Origin: Diplosphaera chodatii
Taxonomy: Eukaryota; Chlorophyta; Trebouxiophyceae; Prasiolales; Stichococcaceae
DNA length: 64,000 nt
Assembly (NCBI GenBank): GCA_032358165.1
Contig: JAALGY010000054.1
Span: 1,798,001-1,862,000 of the forward strand
Direction of reading: 5' to 3'
Below are positions 22,701-34,700 of the stretch, in pieces. Position 1 is the first letter of the stretch, and every line of letters begins with the position of its first letter. A program made the position numbers and the translations under genes. Below the pieces are notes generated by a model. The model ran no database searches. It saw nothing but the letters and a program-made list of their open reading frames with translations, and was not told the origin of the DNA.

Positions 22701-25358
22701 ATGGCATTCCGCAAAGTGGTGTTACAATGACAATGTGGGGCAAAGGTCCACTTCTGCATACCCTCGCTGAAATCTCGCCGGGTAACAGTCATCAGCACTG
22801 GCACCTTGAGCACCAGCTGCGTCTGGGCTAGGCAGTCGCGGAAGAAGTCGTTCCGCCACAGGGCCTCTGACAGGCGGGCCCGCTCCTGGGGTGCCAGGTC
22901 CAGCATCGCCGAGTGCTCGCGGCCCACGTTGGGATCCGGATCCACATCGTCGCCGCCGCCCATCCGCACCTCCGCATCTGGCAGGGCCTGCACGATGGGC
23001 AGCACTACTAAGGTGCCCGCGTACCGCATCTCTCGTGGCCAGTGCCGTTATGTTGGCGAAGGAAGTGCGACCAGGATGCAGCTGCAATCCTCAGATGCCT
23101 GGTGGGAGCATCATGCTCACCGCCATCTCCTGGCTGTTGACCCGATCCACATCAGCGTTCCTGGGAAAACACCCTACTATGCTCACCAGTTTCACATGTG
23201 GAGCTTGGGATACCCATTGCTGACCAGAAGCAGAGTTGCATATGACCAACTGCTGAACAACGTCCACAAATCATCAAGCACTACCTGGCAAACAGCTGGG
23301 TGGGACGCACGCCAGCGACGTCGGGCAATGGCCGGCCGCACTCCCGGGAAAGCACCTCGACTGCTTCGTCCCCCTGCCCATGCCGCACCTGCCAGCAGAC
23401 AGCGCAGTTTGATATCCCTGCCGCAGGTGGGAATTGACAATCAGAGATGACAGGCGAGGGCTGCAGATCATGTTGCTGGACACTTTGTCATCACCTGGTT
23501 CAATATCGACACAAAGCGCTGGTCTGCCTGCCGCCACACCTGTCTCAACAGACCCAGTGGCATCGGGCCTTGCAGGTCTACAGTCAGCCCACAGCACACT
23601 TTCATCCCAACCTGATGGCCATGGACATGTACAGAGGCTCACCTTTCTGAGCAGCACTTCCTGCAGGGCGCAACGGCGCCAAGCGGGGCACTGGAAAGTG
23701 TACCCGCGGTTCAGAAAGGCGTCATTGCCCATGGCGGGCGTCCACTTCTTGACGATGGGCGGCAGCTGGAAGTAGTCACCAGACAGCACCAGCTGGATGC
23801 CGCCAAAGGGCTCGGTGCGCTCCTTCACCTGTTTTGGACCACACGGCGAGCTGTCACATTACGAAAGTACCCGGGAGCATCCGTGTTGCATCCTGTGAAG
23901 AGTGCCACAGCAGAGCGAAGCCGTCAGCTGATGTTCGGAGCAGAGCACTACCTTGCGTGCCACCTCTTCAAGCGCCTCGAAGAGCTCAGCACTGATCATG
24001 GAGACCTCGTCGATGATGAGAACCTGCGGTTCGCAGAGGTTTCAGGTTTGATCGTGGACATACTCCTGTGTTGAAGCATTGTACTGCAACCGCCCGACAC
24101 AGCTCTGTCAATGAAATAAGACCTGCAGCAGCAACTGCATAGCTGCAGAGGCGTGCCTTGAAGTGCCTCCACCGGTCCTTGTTCTTCTTGTTCAAGACTC
24201 TTCCGAAGTCCTTCCACACTTGTGGCACGCCGATGCCAGTCAGGGAGTGGAGCGTTGTGCCTGCTCAACACGAGAACACTTCTGATAAATAGCAGTGTCG
24301 GCTTCTGAGTGCAGCCTTGCCTTCCTACGGTACTGTCACAGTCAAGGCAGGATCAGCAGGCCAGCTCACCAGAGATGTGGGTAGCAGCAATGCCAGTGGC
24401 AGCAGTCACTGCTACACAGTTGGTGAAGTCTGCCCCATACTCCTTCCGCAGATTGGCTATGATCCTGTTCAGCAAGCTCATGGGCATGTGTTATTTGACT
24501 GGAAGGCGCAGCAGGTGCCTTCCATGCCCGAGTGCAGCATACGCAGTGCCAATGCAATTGCATTGCCTGCTGAAACTGTGAGGTGTCAACGGCGCACTTG
24601 CACCGTGCTATGCAATGCGAAACAGGGGGCGAATACCTGTTGAGCAGAAAACTCTTGCCAGTTCCCGCATTGCCGGTGAAAAAGACACTCTGCCCGCTGG
24701 CCACCAGGCGCTCCACTTGTTGCTGCACATTGGACGCAGCCGGTATTGTATGTAGTGCCGTGAATAGAGGCAGCGCACAAGGTGCATGTTTGCGGCAGTT
24801 CCATTCACCTGCTCATCTGAAAGCACAGGGCTGGACACTTCCCCAACTGCGGCAGCGGCAGCCGCTGCGGTGCCGCTGTGAGCCGCACTCGACCCTGCTG
24901 CAGGCATGATCGTCTCGCTGACGTGCGACTTCTCCCAATCGAAAGAGCTGCCCCGCTGCTCTGCAGCTGACGTGGTTGGCACTTCATCGTCCTCCTGCGG
25001 CAGAGGATGCATATCACACATAAGTGACTCAGCATGCATACAGCCTGCAGCGATGAGCAAAGGCTGACGCAGCTCTGTGATGCAGCTCTTCAGGCGCGGC
25101 TGGGGGCACTGAAACGCCAGAAATATATGATACCTGTGTCAGATCGATGTCGGTGGTGCTAGGTTGCATGCCCGCTGCCTGCGGTCTGCGAGCACCAGTG
25201 GACGGCGGTGCCCATGCAGACGGCTGTTTGGGCTTCGACAAGAAGGAAGGTAGTGGTGCAGGGACTGTAGGTGTTGCTGACCTGGGCCTGATGTCAGGGT
25301 CACTGTCTGCCAGGTTGACAAATTCATTCAAGGGCACACGGGGCCCCGTCGCCGCCAT
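19711..25358 (-). CDS. PIF1: PIF1-family DNA helicase with three C-terminal CCHC zinc knuckles
   Basis: An SF1B 5'-3' helicase gene of about twenty exons. It starts MAATGPRVPLNEFVNLADSD (25358); the N-terminus is disordered and Ala-rich. Helicase motifs, in order: VFFTGNAGTGKSFLL (Walker A, about 24690), TAATGIAATHIS (motif Ia, about 24390), GTTLHSLTGIGVP (about 24255), VLIIDEVSMISAELFEALEE (Walker B, 24020), GGIQLVLSGDYFQLPP (motif III, about 23800), NADVDRVNSQEMA (about 23150), VGAQVMLLKNLDL (about 22660), AAWALTIHK|CQGLTLD (motif V, 21700/21566) and GQAYVALSRVRGMEGLEIL (motif VI, about 21515). After the helicase come Gly-rich linkers carrying CFKCGQSGHWSRDC, CFKCGQPGHWSRDC and CFKCQQQGHWAASC, followed by the stop at 19711. 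PIF1 helicases act at G-quadruplexes, telomeres and replication forks; the knuckles should bind single-stranded nucleic acid (inference). An extra Ala/Gly-rich insert sits near 22430-22140. Confidence 0.87.
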
Positions 25359-25782
25359 GGCCTTTACAACTGTAACCGTCTTGACACCAGCATGAGGACA
25401 CAAGCGATGAATGCAGTAGCGCGCGTAGGTGCACTACAGCTCATGCAGCGCTGCCGATCTGGCTTCGAACTCAGCATGCACAGCATCGATCCATCCCATG
25501 ACAGACGTCCGCATGGTTGCTGCAACCGAAGCAAAGCGTTGCTGCGGTCTTACGTATTGCTAGTCCACATTCAACCCACGACGAAGGCTTGATGCTGGCA
25601 AACTTCGTCCATTTGTCACCATGCAGACCTTGATTGTGTGCAGCCGGTCGTCTCACACGACCCAAATGCAGGCAAATTTTATGTTCGATATTGGCATGAT
25701 GATGCATACTGAAACTACTACAGTGGGTTTGGAGCCGTGATCAGACTGTCGACACGCGATTTGCAAACCATCGGAAGAAAGC
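25359..25782. other. Divergent promoter space, PIF1 / unknown gene
   Basis: This 424 bp interval lies between two starts on opposite strands and should hold both promoters and 5' leaders. Nothing else is recognisable in it. Confidence 0.4.
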
Positions 25783-28755
25783 ATGGCCAGCCGACAGGCT
25801 GTTGCAGCCGAGCTGCTGCAAGAAGCAAGTACGTATCTGAACTGGTACCAGACCACTCGACGACTGATGCATGCACAGAGCTTCACGCAGCACGTTAGAT
25901 GATACCTGCAGCACTGTGCGATCACGCAGGTGCGGTGTGCCATGAGGTTGTCAAGGTGGCAGGGCCGCTGCACAGGCTGCAGGTAAAGATGAACCGTTTG
26001 CACGTGGCTAGAGGAGATCTGAATGAGCGCAGCCTTCATCGCGTTTTCATGCATGTGTGCAGGTTAGGGCGGCTGCTGTTGGGACACAGCTGAGGCTGCA
26101 CGGTGCAGCCCTGCAGGAGGCGCTAAATGACATGGGTCCACTGCAAGCTGGCATGGACTTCATGGCTAGCAATATGGTAAGCATCGTGAAATACATAGTT
26201 CGGAATGCGGTACGACCATTAGACAGCGTTGATGCATGCTTGCATGCGCTGGCACAGGACGACCATTGGAGGCTACTTGCTGAGGAGCGTGCCGCTGTCA
26301 TCAAGTCTCTAAGGACGGACTTGCAGCATGCACAGGTGTTTGCATATCAGCTGGTTTGTACGTGTATGCGACTGTGCAAGATTGACTTGCAGCTAAAGTG
26401 TTCTCGACATCCACCGTGGCACAGGCCGAGAACATGGCTTCGAAGGCCTTCATTCGTGATGTACACAACAGCAGCGGCGGACATGACAACAGGGTGAGTC
26501 GTAGCCCCTCATGCCTGCGCCCTGCCCAACAGCCCGTGGTATGCTGCCACCGACTTTGTTCTACACATGCATGTGCAGGCATCAGCAGCTGGTTCTGGCA
26601 GCTGCGCCGAGGCGTCAGATGCAAAACCTGGAGAGGCATACATCCCTGCAACAGCCGATAGCAGCCCAGTAGCTGAGAGCACATTCAGAAGCATCACAGG
26701 CTCGAACTCACCGCTGATGAGCATGAGGTGGGTGGTGTCTGTCAGCAAGCAGCAGCAGGCCTTCTGTTGGTATCTTGCATTAGCAGCTGTGTCCATGCAA
26801 CAGGGGTGCACTCGTATGCACATCAGACAAAGATGGGGCATATTGTCCTCTGACCCACATGCACGGACTTGCAATGCAGGCTGCTGAGCAGGTTCGCTGA
26901 CGCTGCTTCACCTGAAGACGCCCCAGCAGCGACACGTTTGGCCGCAGGCGTACAGCATGCAGACACTGCGGATCTCCCCCTATGGCAGCTGGTGCGGACT
27001 CCGCAAACAGTAGCGGCTGCTGAGCGGAGGCGAACAATGCCACCCCTGTCTGGGATCAGGCCGTCGCTGCTGCACGGCAGCCTGTCTCCAGGTGAGATGC
27101 TGCTGCGAGCAGCAGACGACAGCTCTGCAACAGTGGGCCAACTTCACTATGCATTTCGCAGGTATTTGCTGCTGGGCACGCAGGCTGCCCGTCAAGCATG
27201 AGCAGGAGGTCCATGCGCCCAGAGGAGCCCAGTCCGCCAGGGCGTGATGACAGCGCCCATTTTGACACAGCAGGTGCGAGTGCTGATCCTATTGCCAAGA
27301 CATCTTCCACAGTACACCCCAGCATACAAGGAACAACCCTATCAGGGCTCAATGGTCATGTGTGCCTGTGTGCAGGGTCCGTGACAGGCCCAAGTCAAAG
27401 CAGCGAGAGCATCAACCTGCAGCCAAGTACAGGCTCAGTGCCCAGGGTGCAAACCCCACGGCTGGTATCAGCAAGCCGCCCAGGCAGAGTCAGTCTGAGC
27501 AGCAGCTCTGATGACGATGGCGCAGGCAGGGAATTCCACCATGAAGCCATGGCGTCAGAGGAGCTGACACCGATATTTGAATGACAGAATGGGGCCGTCA
27601 CTGCAGGACGGTGCACTGTGCCCTGCAGGCGAGCCTGATGGAAACGCTCGGGGCAGCAAGCCTGCGCTACTGCAGCCTGCCGCAGCAGACCTGCATGGCA
27701 GCAAGATGAGCATGGGCCCCTCAGGCCTGCAGCAATTGACACCTCCGCGCGCCACTTCTGCATTCAAGCAGCGGCTGGAGGCTGTGGCGGAAGATGCACA
27801 GCCCGCCGTGTGCACTCGCAGCAGCACTGCAGAACCATCGGCGGCGCCAGTTGAGCAGCATGCTGCAGTGAGTGCAGCAAACAGCCAAGGCTTGAGCGCA
27901 GGCGGTGAACTTGTGACCCCACAGCCGGCTAGCCAGCACTCCGTGCTGCTGCACTTGCCGTCTTCTGGCAGCCTGATCACGCCCAGCCGCCTGCTCAGGC
28001 CAGCCATGTCAGCACATACCGCTGGCAGGTGAGGTGATCTCATGACTGTGCACTTCCGACCACTTGATTGTCTTCAGATGCTGGCATAGTCTGATGACCA
28101 ACATGTGCCTCTCGCAGTCCACCGTCACTAGAAGGCAGCCCGCAGCAACACACGCCCTCTGCTGAGCCCACTGCGCCGCTCAAGCCCAGCTTCTCAGACA
28201 TGTGCGTGCTGCTTGTGATCCATTTTTTGCAACGCCAGGTCATGCTCAGCCACTCAGAACTCTGGTGCATGCTCTGCAGGGGCACGATGGGCCGCCCACT
28301 CTCCGACTCCTCAGGTTCTACAGTAGCATCCGCGATCAGCTACCAACAGTCAACATCTGCATACAGGATGGCTGCAGCAGCAGCCACTTTGCCCGATACT
28401 CCAGGCAGCGTAAGCGATCCCTGTCGCACTACCGCACTGAGACCAGGTGTTGCCTTTGCCAGCTTTCCGCCACGGCGACAGTCGTCACCAGTGGACGAGG
28501 CTGCTGCAGCCAACGCTGCACACCGCTCCACCATGACTATACCTGGATTCGCCAGAGCAGGTCTGCTGTGCATGCACATGTGCATGCATCTGCTGCTGTC
28601 ATGTCATGCAGGGCTGGCAACCTCGGAACCTCTCAGTTGGACATCTGCTTTGCTCGTGTGCAGCTGAGCAGCCGCTGCTGGAGACAGCGGTCTGGGACCC
28701 AACGTTTGAGCGCATGCTCTCGGTCGTGCGGCGGGAGGTCCGACTCGATATGTGA
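25783..28755 (+). CDS. Long protein with helical N-terminus and disordered Ser/Pro-rich body (hypothetical)
   Basis: I do not recognise the family. Exon 1 (25783-25828, MASRQAVAAELLQEA) joins the exon ending HEVVKVAGPLHRLQ near 25981 with the Ser codon split A|GT, then one starting VRAAAVGTQLRLHGAALQEA near 26065. The first 130 or so residues are helical and could form a coiled coil. The rest is a long disordered region built from several exons, with pieces such as GSVPRVQTPRLVSASRPGRV (27437) and QLTPPRATSAFKQRLEAVAE (27734) and many SP/TP sites. The final exon regains order: EQPLLETAVWDPTFERMLSV and then VRREVRLDM-stop at 28755. Architecture and phospho-site density would suit a cytoskeletal or cell-cycle adaptor, but that is speculation. 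Exon joins in 26170-26480 are uncertain. Confidence 0.5.
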
Positions 28756-29363
28756 ATGCTTCACAGCAGCTGCTGCCTCGAACACATATGACAATGCACA
28801 TCTGGGATTTGCTATGCTGTACACGGTACCCAGATTTGCACCATGAGCAATGACGCCAATAGTAAGCTTACAAACTGCACAAAGCATCAACTCAACCAAG
28901 CTGCAGACAGCCGAAAGCAATGCTGAGCCTGGCACTAATTCCAGGTGCCCTCGTCACGGCTAGCACATGGCAGATGTCCTCAACACTGTGCGCCACACAT
29001 ACACACGCAGGTACAGCAACAATAAACAAGCTACGTCTTCAACGAATCTATCATCAAGTCGTCTGCAAGAAAGCTGACCATTACAACCTGCCGACCATCA
29101 TTCCTATGCTCACTGTCAGCCACCCTGCATGTGCAGCTGCACTCCTGACACTGTACAATGTTATCAAGGTAGCATCTACATTGTATCTGCCTGTCCGCCA
29201 ACCTAACAACCTGCGGCTGCTGCCTGCTGAAGCAGCAGCTGTCAGCCTCGCAGCTGGTGCGGTGGCATCATTTGCAGCATCTGCTGCCGAGGTGTAGCTG
29301 CCACTGTAGGGCCGCCCCGCCGCAATCCGTCATGCTCAGCAGCGTCCCATCAGGGGAGGCTGC
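28756..29363. other. Convergent intergenic space
   Basis: About 600 bp lies between the unknown plus-strand gene and the 3' end of NYC1. A 125-codon plus-strand frame (28920-29297) is open here, but it has no family resemblance and sits where two 3' untranslated regions are expected, so it is not called as a gene. Confidence 0.4.
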
Positions 29364-31274
29364 TCAGTGGCCGGACAGCGGGTGCCAGGCGGTGCCGAAC
29401 ATGACGATGAGCAGGAAGGAGGCGGACATGGACAGCGAGTAGACCAGGCCCAGGGTCGAGGTGCGCCGGGCGGCTGCCGCTGCCAGCCGCTGTGTGCGGC
29501 GTGCATGGCGCCCGAACATGCGGTCAAACTCGTCGGCATACAGCCGCTCGCCATCCGAGTCGAAGAAGCGGCGCGCACGGAAGGGCGCATTCAGGAAGAA
29601 CCACAGCGCACGCACAGGCGTCAGGTACTTGATGTACTGTGCATTGCCGTTGCGAGCGACCACAGTGCGCATGCGCGGGACCAGGTAAGCAGCAACTGTC
29701 TCGGGCTGCTCGCACAGGATGTTGAAGACCTGCTTGTTCTGGGTGGTTGCGCCACTGAGCAGGAGCCCTGTCAGCACCATGCCGGGGGAGATGGTGTGCA
29801 CATTGACGCTGCTGTCTGCCGCCCGCAGCTCCTGCTTCAGGCTGCCCATCATGTGGGCAATGCCAGCTTTGGTGGCGCCGTAGGCCGCATACTGCGGGGT
29901 GGGCGCCCCGTCGGCGCCCGCGCCATCCACGTTGAAGATGTGCCCCGCCGTCGCCTGCTCGCCCATGACCTGGATGGCGGCGCGCGTCGCCAGCAGGCTG
30001 CCCAGCAGGTTGGTCGTCACCACCTCCACGATCTGCTCCGGCTTGGCGTCCACCAGCGACTGAAAGGAGCCACTGTAGCCGGCATTGTTGATCCATACAT
30101 CAATGCCGCCCAGGTGGTCCTTGGCAAGGCTGGCCAGCCGTGCGATGCTGGCTGGGCTGCTGACATCCACATCAAAGCCTTTCACCGAGATGCCGGGCTT
30201 CATCTCGGACTGCAGCTCACGGACTGTCGTGCGCACACCATGGGCAGACCGTGCTGTGACCACGACTGAGTCACCCGCCCGCAGGAACTCGCGGGCCAGG
30301 GCCTTGCCGATGCCCTTGGTGCTGCCGGTGATCACGACACGCAGCGGCGCTGTGGGCGCCCGCCAAAATCGCACCACGCCATAGCGGTTCAGCGCTGCAA
30401 ACAGAGCGCCAATCCCTGCCCCGACGATGGGTGGCATGTATGGTGGTGAGGCAGCCACACCTGTGACAGCGCATGCAGTAGCCAGTATGTGCGATGATGC
30501 AAAGACGAGCGCTGCCGGCTGCGAGTACAGGCGCATGAAGCGCGCTGCTGAGGGCTCCTGCAGCACCTCGTTGGATGCTTTAGGCAGCACCTGAACCTGC
30601 TGGCCAGAGGCTCGCTGGGCCGGCTGCTGTGCGGTTAGCTTCTGCACAGAGGTCTTCACCGCTGCTGCAAGCTGGCGCCTGTCAGCTGCACTGCCGCCAG
30701 GCTGCTGAAACTGCTGTCCTGCCTTTGCCTTGGTATCTGTGCCCTTCACCTTAAGGTCAGGTGCCTTTGGTTTGGGATCCACCGCCGAGGCAAAGTCCGT
30801 GAGTGGGCCCAGAGTAGCTTTCCGTTTGCTCGACTGCTGGGCTGATGGCACATCTGGCTGGGTGTTGCTGGGCTGCTCGTTGCATCGGTTCTGCCACCTG
30901 CGTCCGCGCGGCAGCGGCGCGATGTTGTTCTCTGCACGGCCCTGGTCCTGGGTGGATGTACTCGCCTTGCTCCGGCCGCCGCCGAACCTCAAAAGGCGCC
31001 TGCCGCTGCTGCTGACCTGTTGTGGGGCCCGCTGGTCTGTTTCCGGCTGGGGTTGCCTGCCAGCGACTGCGATGAGGCGACCTGATCTGTGGCAGTGCTG
31101 CAGCTTCCGCAGCTGCATGGGCCGCAGCTGCAGAACGGGCGCGCATCTCGGATGAGACAAGGGCAGCCTGCAGATGCCGAGCTGCGCCTGCGCGCTGGCT
31201 ATGCAGTGCCTCTGGCTGGTCACGCCATATAGTGGCATGATGGCTCCACCTTTGGCAGCGATCGCGAGGGCCAC
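29364..31274 (-). CDS. NYC1: Chlorophyll b reductase NYC1, single exon
   Basis: NYC1 reduces chlorophyll b to 7-hydroxymethyl chlorophyll a, the first step of chlorophyll b breakdown and LHCII turnover, in thylakoid membranes. The whole 636-residue protein is one uninterrupted frame, in contrast to its intron-rich neighbours. Residues 1-50 fit a transit peptide. Residues 50-240 are a long basic, Gln/Lys-rich linker. A hydrophobic stretch follows near residues 254-300 (LVFASSHILATACAVTG and GAGIGALFAALNRYGVV). The SDR domain begins VVITGSTKGIGKALAREFL (about 313), then IDVWINNAGYSGSF, HIFNVDGAG, YAAYGATKAG (catalytic YxxxK) and ISPGMVLTGLLLSG. The last two blocks, with the later NKQVFNILCEQPETVAAYLV, are the NYC1 signature. 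A C-terminal membrane segment (LSMSASFLLIVMFG) precedes the stop. It is divergent from CAP-G2. Confidence 0.95.
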   Translation of the reverse strand: MALAIAAKGGAIMPLYGVTSQRHCIASAQAQLGICRLPLSHPRCAPVLQLRPMQLRKLQHCHRSGRLIAVAGRQPQPETDQRAPQQVSSSGRRLLRFGGGRSKASTSTQDQGRAENNIAPLPRGRRWQNRCNEQPSNTQPDVPSAQQSSKRKATLGPLTDFASAVDPKPKAPDLKVKGTDTKAKAGQQFQQPGGSAADRRQLAAAVKTSVQKLTAQQPAQRASGQQVQVLPKASNEVLQEPSAARFMRLYSQPAALVFASSHILATACAVTGVAASPPYMPPIVGAGIGALFAALNRYGVVRFWRAPTAPLRVVITGSTKGIGKALAREFLRAGDSVVVTARSAHGVRTTVRELQSEMKPGISVKGFDVDVSSPASIARLASLAKDHLGGIDVWINNAGYSGSFQSLVDAKPEQIVEVVTTNLLGSLLATRAAIQVMGEQATAGHIFNVDGAGADGAPTPQYAAYGATKAGIAHMMGSLKQELRAADSSVNVHTISPGMVLTGLLLSGATTQNKQVFNILCEQPETVAAYLVPRMRTVVARNGNAQYIKYLTPVRALWFFLNAPFRARRFFDSDGERLYADEFDRMFGRHARRTQRLAAAAARRTSTLGLVYSLSMSASFLLIVMFGTAWHPLSGH

Positions 31275-31774
31275 TTCGCCGACAGGCCGTTGCTTCTACT
31301 TAGGACAGCGAGCGTTCCGGGGTGGACTCCTTGTCACGCACACGTCGATCCGTCAGCACCGTTGGTGCACTTTACACGACCTTCTCTTGCACAGACGCAG
31401 CACTCCTGCGCGGCCAGAGGTTGCACGACCATGCAAGTGCTGCGTACAGCCTCAGAGCGCAGGGTGCCCAGGCTGGTGACGTAGCGCTCCAAAGGCGATG
31501 TACCTTTGATTGGAAGCTGGCTGATCGGAGGAAAGGAACTTCTTTCGAACGGCCAAACCCCGAATTGGCAACAGCTTTCATCACCCGGCGCACCGCCCGG
31601 CGCACGCGGCACGCCGCGAATGCACAAATGCGCTCTCCTGTGGGCCCCTCTCTTCCAATGAGGCTTTACAGGCATACACCAGCTGGGGTTGTGCTACAAC
31701 GTACTGACTTGAATCACCAGCGGGTCTGACACAGGCGTCAAGCTGACATCGCTGGCACACACGGGATCGCCATC
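31275..31774. other. Divergent promoter space, NYC1 / CAP-G2
   Basis: This 500 bp interval lies between the NYC1 start (minus) and the CAP-G2 start (plus), so it should contain both promoters. No motif is assigned. Short frames here show no conserved coding block. Confidence 0.4.
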
Positions 31775-34700
31775 ATGCTTGGCCATACGGAGGAGCACAG
31801 CGCTCTGCTGACAGCCCTACAGGCTTCAAGCTGCGACGGCTTTGCAACGTTGACGCAACAGCATGTGAGGTTGCTTGGAAGCATGCCATCTGCTCATGCT
31901 GCTGCGCACCATGCAGCATGCATCAAGGCCGACGTGTGGTACCACCACTTGCAGCAAAAGGACCACGTCTTCAACGAGATCGTGGATGAGCTGCCGCGCT
32001 CGGCCTGGGATCCATTGTTTGCCGCACTCAACCAGCAGGTAACAACAGCGCGCCTATCTATGCTCGGTCGCAGGAGGGCCTCAACGTGAGCCCGTGACGC
32101 AAAAGGCTGCTGTCACATCTGCAGATTGCGCTGGCGGTGTCGGATTACCACGGCGTGGAAGCGGAGCAAGCACCTGACAGCTCTCCACCGCAGCCAGAGG
32201 GCAGGACACCAGATGCACAACAAGCATCGCCCATGGAGCATGAGACACCGACTGCGACATGCAGCGCACGGGTGAGCGTTACCTGGTGCCAAGTCGGCAG
32301 CCATGTCAATGTGTCCGACCATGACATCAGCCTTCTAGCAGTCTCACCGACGGCATCACAGCTGTGCCTAGTCTGTCTTGCAAACTTTGGCCGCAGGCCA
32401 ATGCGGAGCTGGCGCTGCGCGGGGCTGCGCAGCTGACACGGCTGCTGCTGAACGCGTCAGGCACCGACGTGCCGCCGATAGGCCTGTTGCAGGCAGCAGC
32501 CATGCTGCATGACAACGCACTGCTGGTAAGGCCTCGCATGAGCTCAGTACTGCAGGGTAGCTTTGCAGCATGGAGACATGAGCGGATAAGGGTGCAGGTG
32601 CTCTCACGTCCCAACAGCCGGGGTGTAGTTGTACTTTAACAGCTGTATGTCGACAGTCTCATGTTGCATGTGGGCGACAAGGATTGAGCTTGTGCCTGGC
32701 TGCCTGCAGCTGGCGCCGGAAAGCCCGGCGCTGCAGGATGCGGTGTCGCAGCTGTGCTGCGCTGTGTGGCTGGCCAAGCTGGAGGGGCGCGAGTGCATTG
32801 TCGCGCAACTGCTGCCGCACCTGGTCATCCGCGCCCACACCACGGGTGCCGCTGTGTTGTGCACTGGAACGAGGGCAATCAGCAGTGCTGTTGCGAGGAC
32901 AGCGCTGTTGACTCCCTGCCATTCCCAGCCGCGTGTCAAGCAGGCATTGCTTGCAGACAGTCCTGGGACAAGCTTGGCTCCAGCGCAATGCTTTCGGTGC
33001 TGCAGAGGCGCGCGCGGACGTCAAGCGCTGCAACGTGATGCGCGACGCCCTGGAGCTGCTGGACTGGGACGACCCCTCGGTCGCCGACACGCGGCGCTAC
33101 CTGCTGCGCGCCGCCTTCAGCCCCGCCTTCCTGCGGGTGCCGGACGGCCGCCGCTTTGTCGCCTTCCTGTTCACGCTGCACCCGCAGATGGTGCGCCGCC
33201 TGCTGCGGACCGTGAGCCACACTGCAGCCAGCCGCATCAGGATGCTGACTTGACATACGTACCTGGCATTTGCAGAAACCCATCGCGTTTCTGCCTGTTG
33301 CTGTCCAGAGTTTCTCATTCACGATGGATCGGTTTGCAGGTGCGAGAGCTGACAGCCATCATCCGCAACCAGATCCCTGCCGGGCGAAAGTCCATCCTTG
33401 ACGCATATGGCGAGATCGCCTTCCAGGCATGGCGCAACACCTTTGGCGGCTGCCGCTTCGAGGTGGAGCACACCCTGCTGCAGGTGCGTCCCCCGACTGA
33501 ACGCACAGGCTGCCCATGCACGCTGTTGTACACACTTGCCACTTGTCACCCTGTGCATGAAAGTGGGTTCGAAAGGCAAGGCGTGCCATTGCAGGGCCTG
33601 ATGCAGTCTGCCGTGCTGGCTTCCACGCCGGCAATGGGCGCCGCCATCCGCCGCGTGCTGGGCGGCCTGCACACGCAGAAGCAGGCGCCCGGCATGGATG
33701 CCCTGCTGCTGCGGTTGTACGAGCCCATCATCTTTCGGTGACCCTTGCATGCTGTGAAGAGCTGCAAGGTGCAAGCTACTGTCTGCAACGGCGGTTGGTT
33801 CCTGAGCTGCACGTGTGCACACCGTTTCAGCATGCGCGGGCCGTGCATGTATGGCACCAGAGCGAGGAGCTGTGGCACTCCTCCTGCGCAGGGCGCTGGT
33901 GGCGGCCAACCCTGCAGTGCGGCGCAACGCGCTGCAGCTGCTGGTGGACGCCTTCCCGCTGCACGACCCCGACACCTCTCAGGCAATGCTGGGGCTGCGC
34001 AGCCTGACCGCCTGCCGCCATGTTATTTTGCCCCTGTACCCCGTGCCTCCGCAGGCATTGGTGCAGCGATGCTGACGCACTCACCTGCAGAGCTGGTGAT
34101 GTTGACCTGCAGTGGTGAGCAATGCAGGAGGCGACAGACGAGCTGCTGACCAGACAGTTCACGGCGCTGAGCAGCGCGCTGGGCGATGACGTACCGGCGG
34201 TTCGGGTTGCAGCCATCGCTGGCGTGTGCGCGGTGCTGGACACATACTGGGAGCTCATCCCGGCAGCCACAACTGCAGCATTCGTGCAGCGCCTTGCAAG
34301 TGGGCAGCTGCGCCCTCCTGTTCGCTGATTCAATCAAATGCTGCAGGGTGCACTGCAGTAAACGGCTGTGTGTGCGCTTGCCAGAGGCATCGAGCATGGC
34401 CATCCAGCAGCAGACCTTCTGACTTGCTGGTATTTCACTGCAGCGGAGCTGGCGTTTGACGCCTCACATCCTGCTGTGCGTGCTGCGGTGGTGGAGGGCC
34501 TGGCGGGTCTGGTGCCCAACCCACTGGCACAGCCGCTGCTGGCGGCGCTGCTGCCGCAGCTGCGGCCGCTGATGTGCGACGCCGCTGCCTCAGTTCGCAC
34601 CGCCATGGCCGACCTGCTGCTGGTCTTGCGGTGAGAAAACAGTGTATCGGTGCCCGTCGGTCAGTCAGCTGCCAGCCCTGCCGTCTGCTTGCCCGGCTCA

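Noticed and set aside
28920..29297. A 125-codon plus-strand frame
   Set aside because: It sits in the convergent 3' space, with no motif, and its residue make-up resembles translated non-coding sequence.
29367..30269. A 300-codon open frame on the plus strand
   Set aside because: It lies wholly antisense to NYC1, whose protein is conserved along the same stretch. Its translation is Arg/Gly/His-rich without motifs, a shadow of GC-rich codons.
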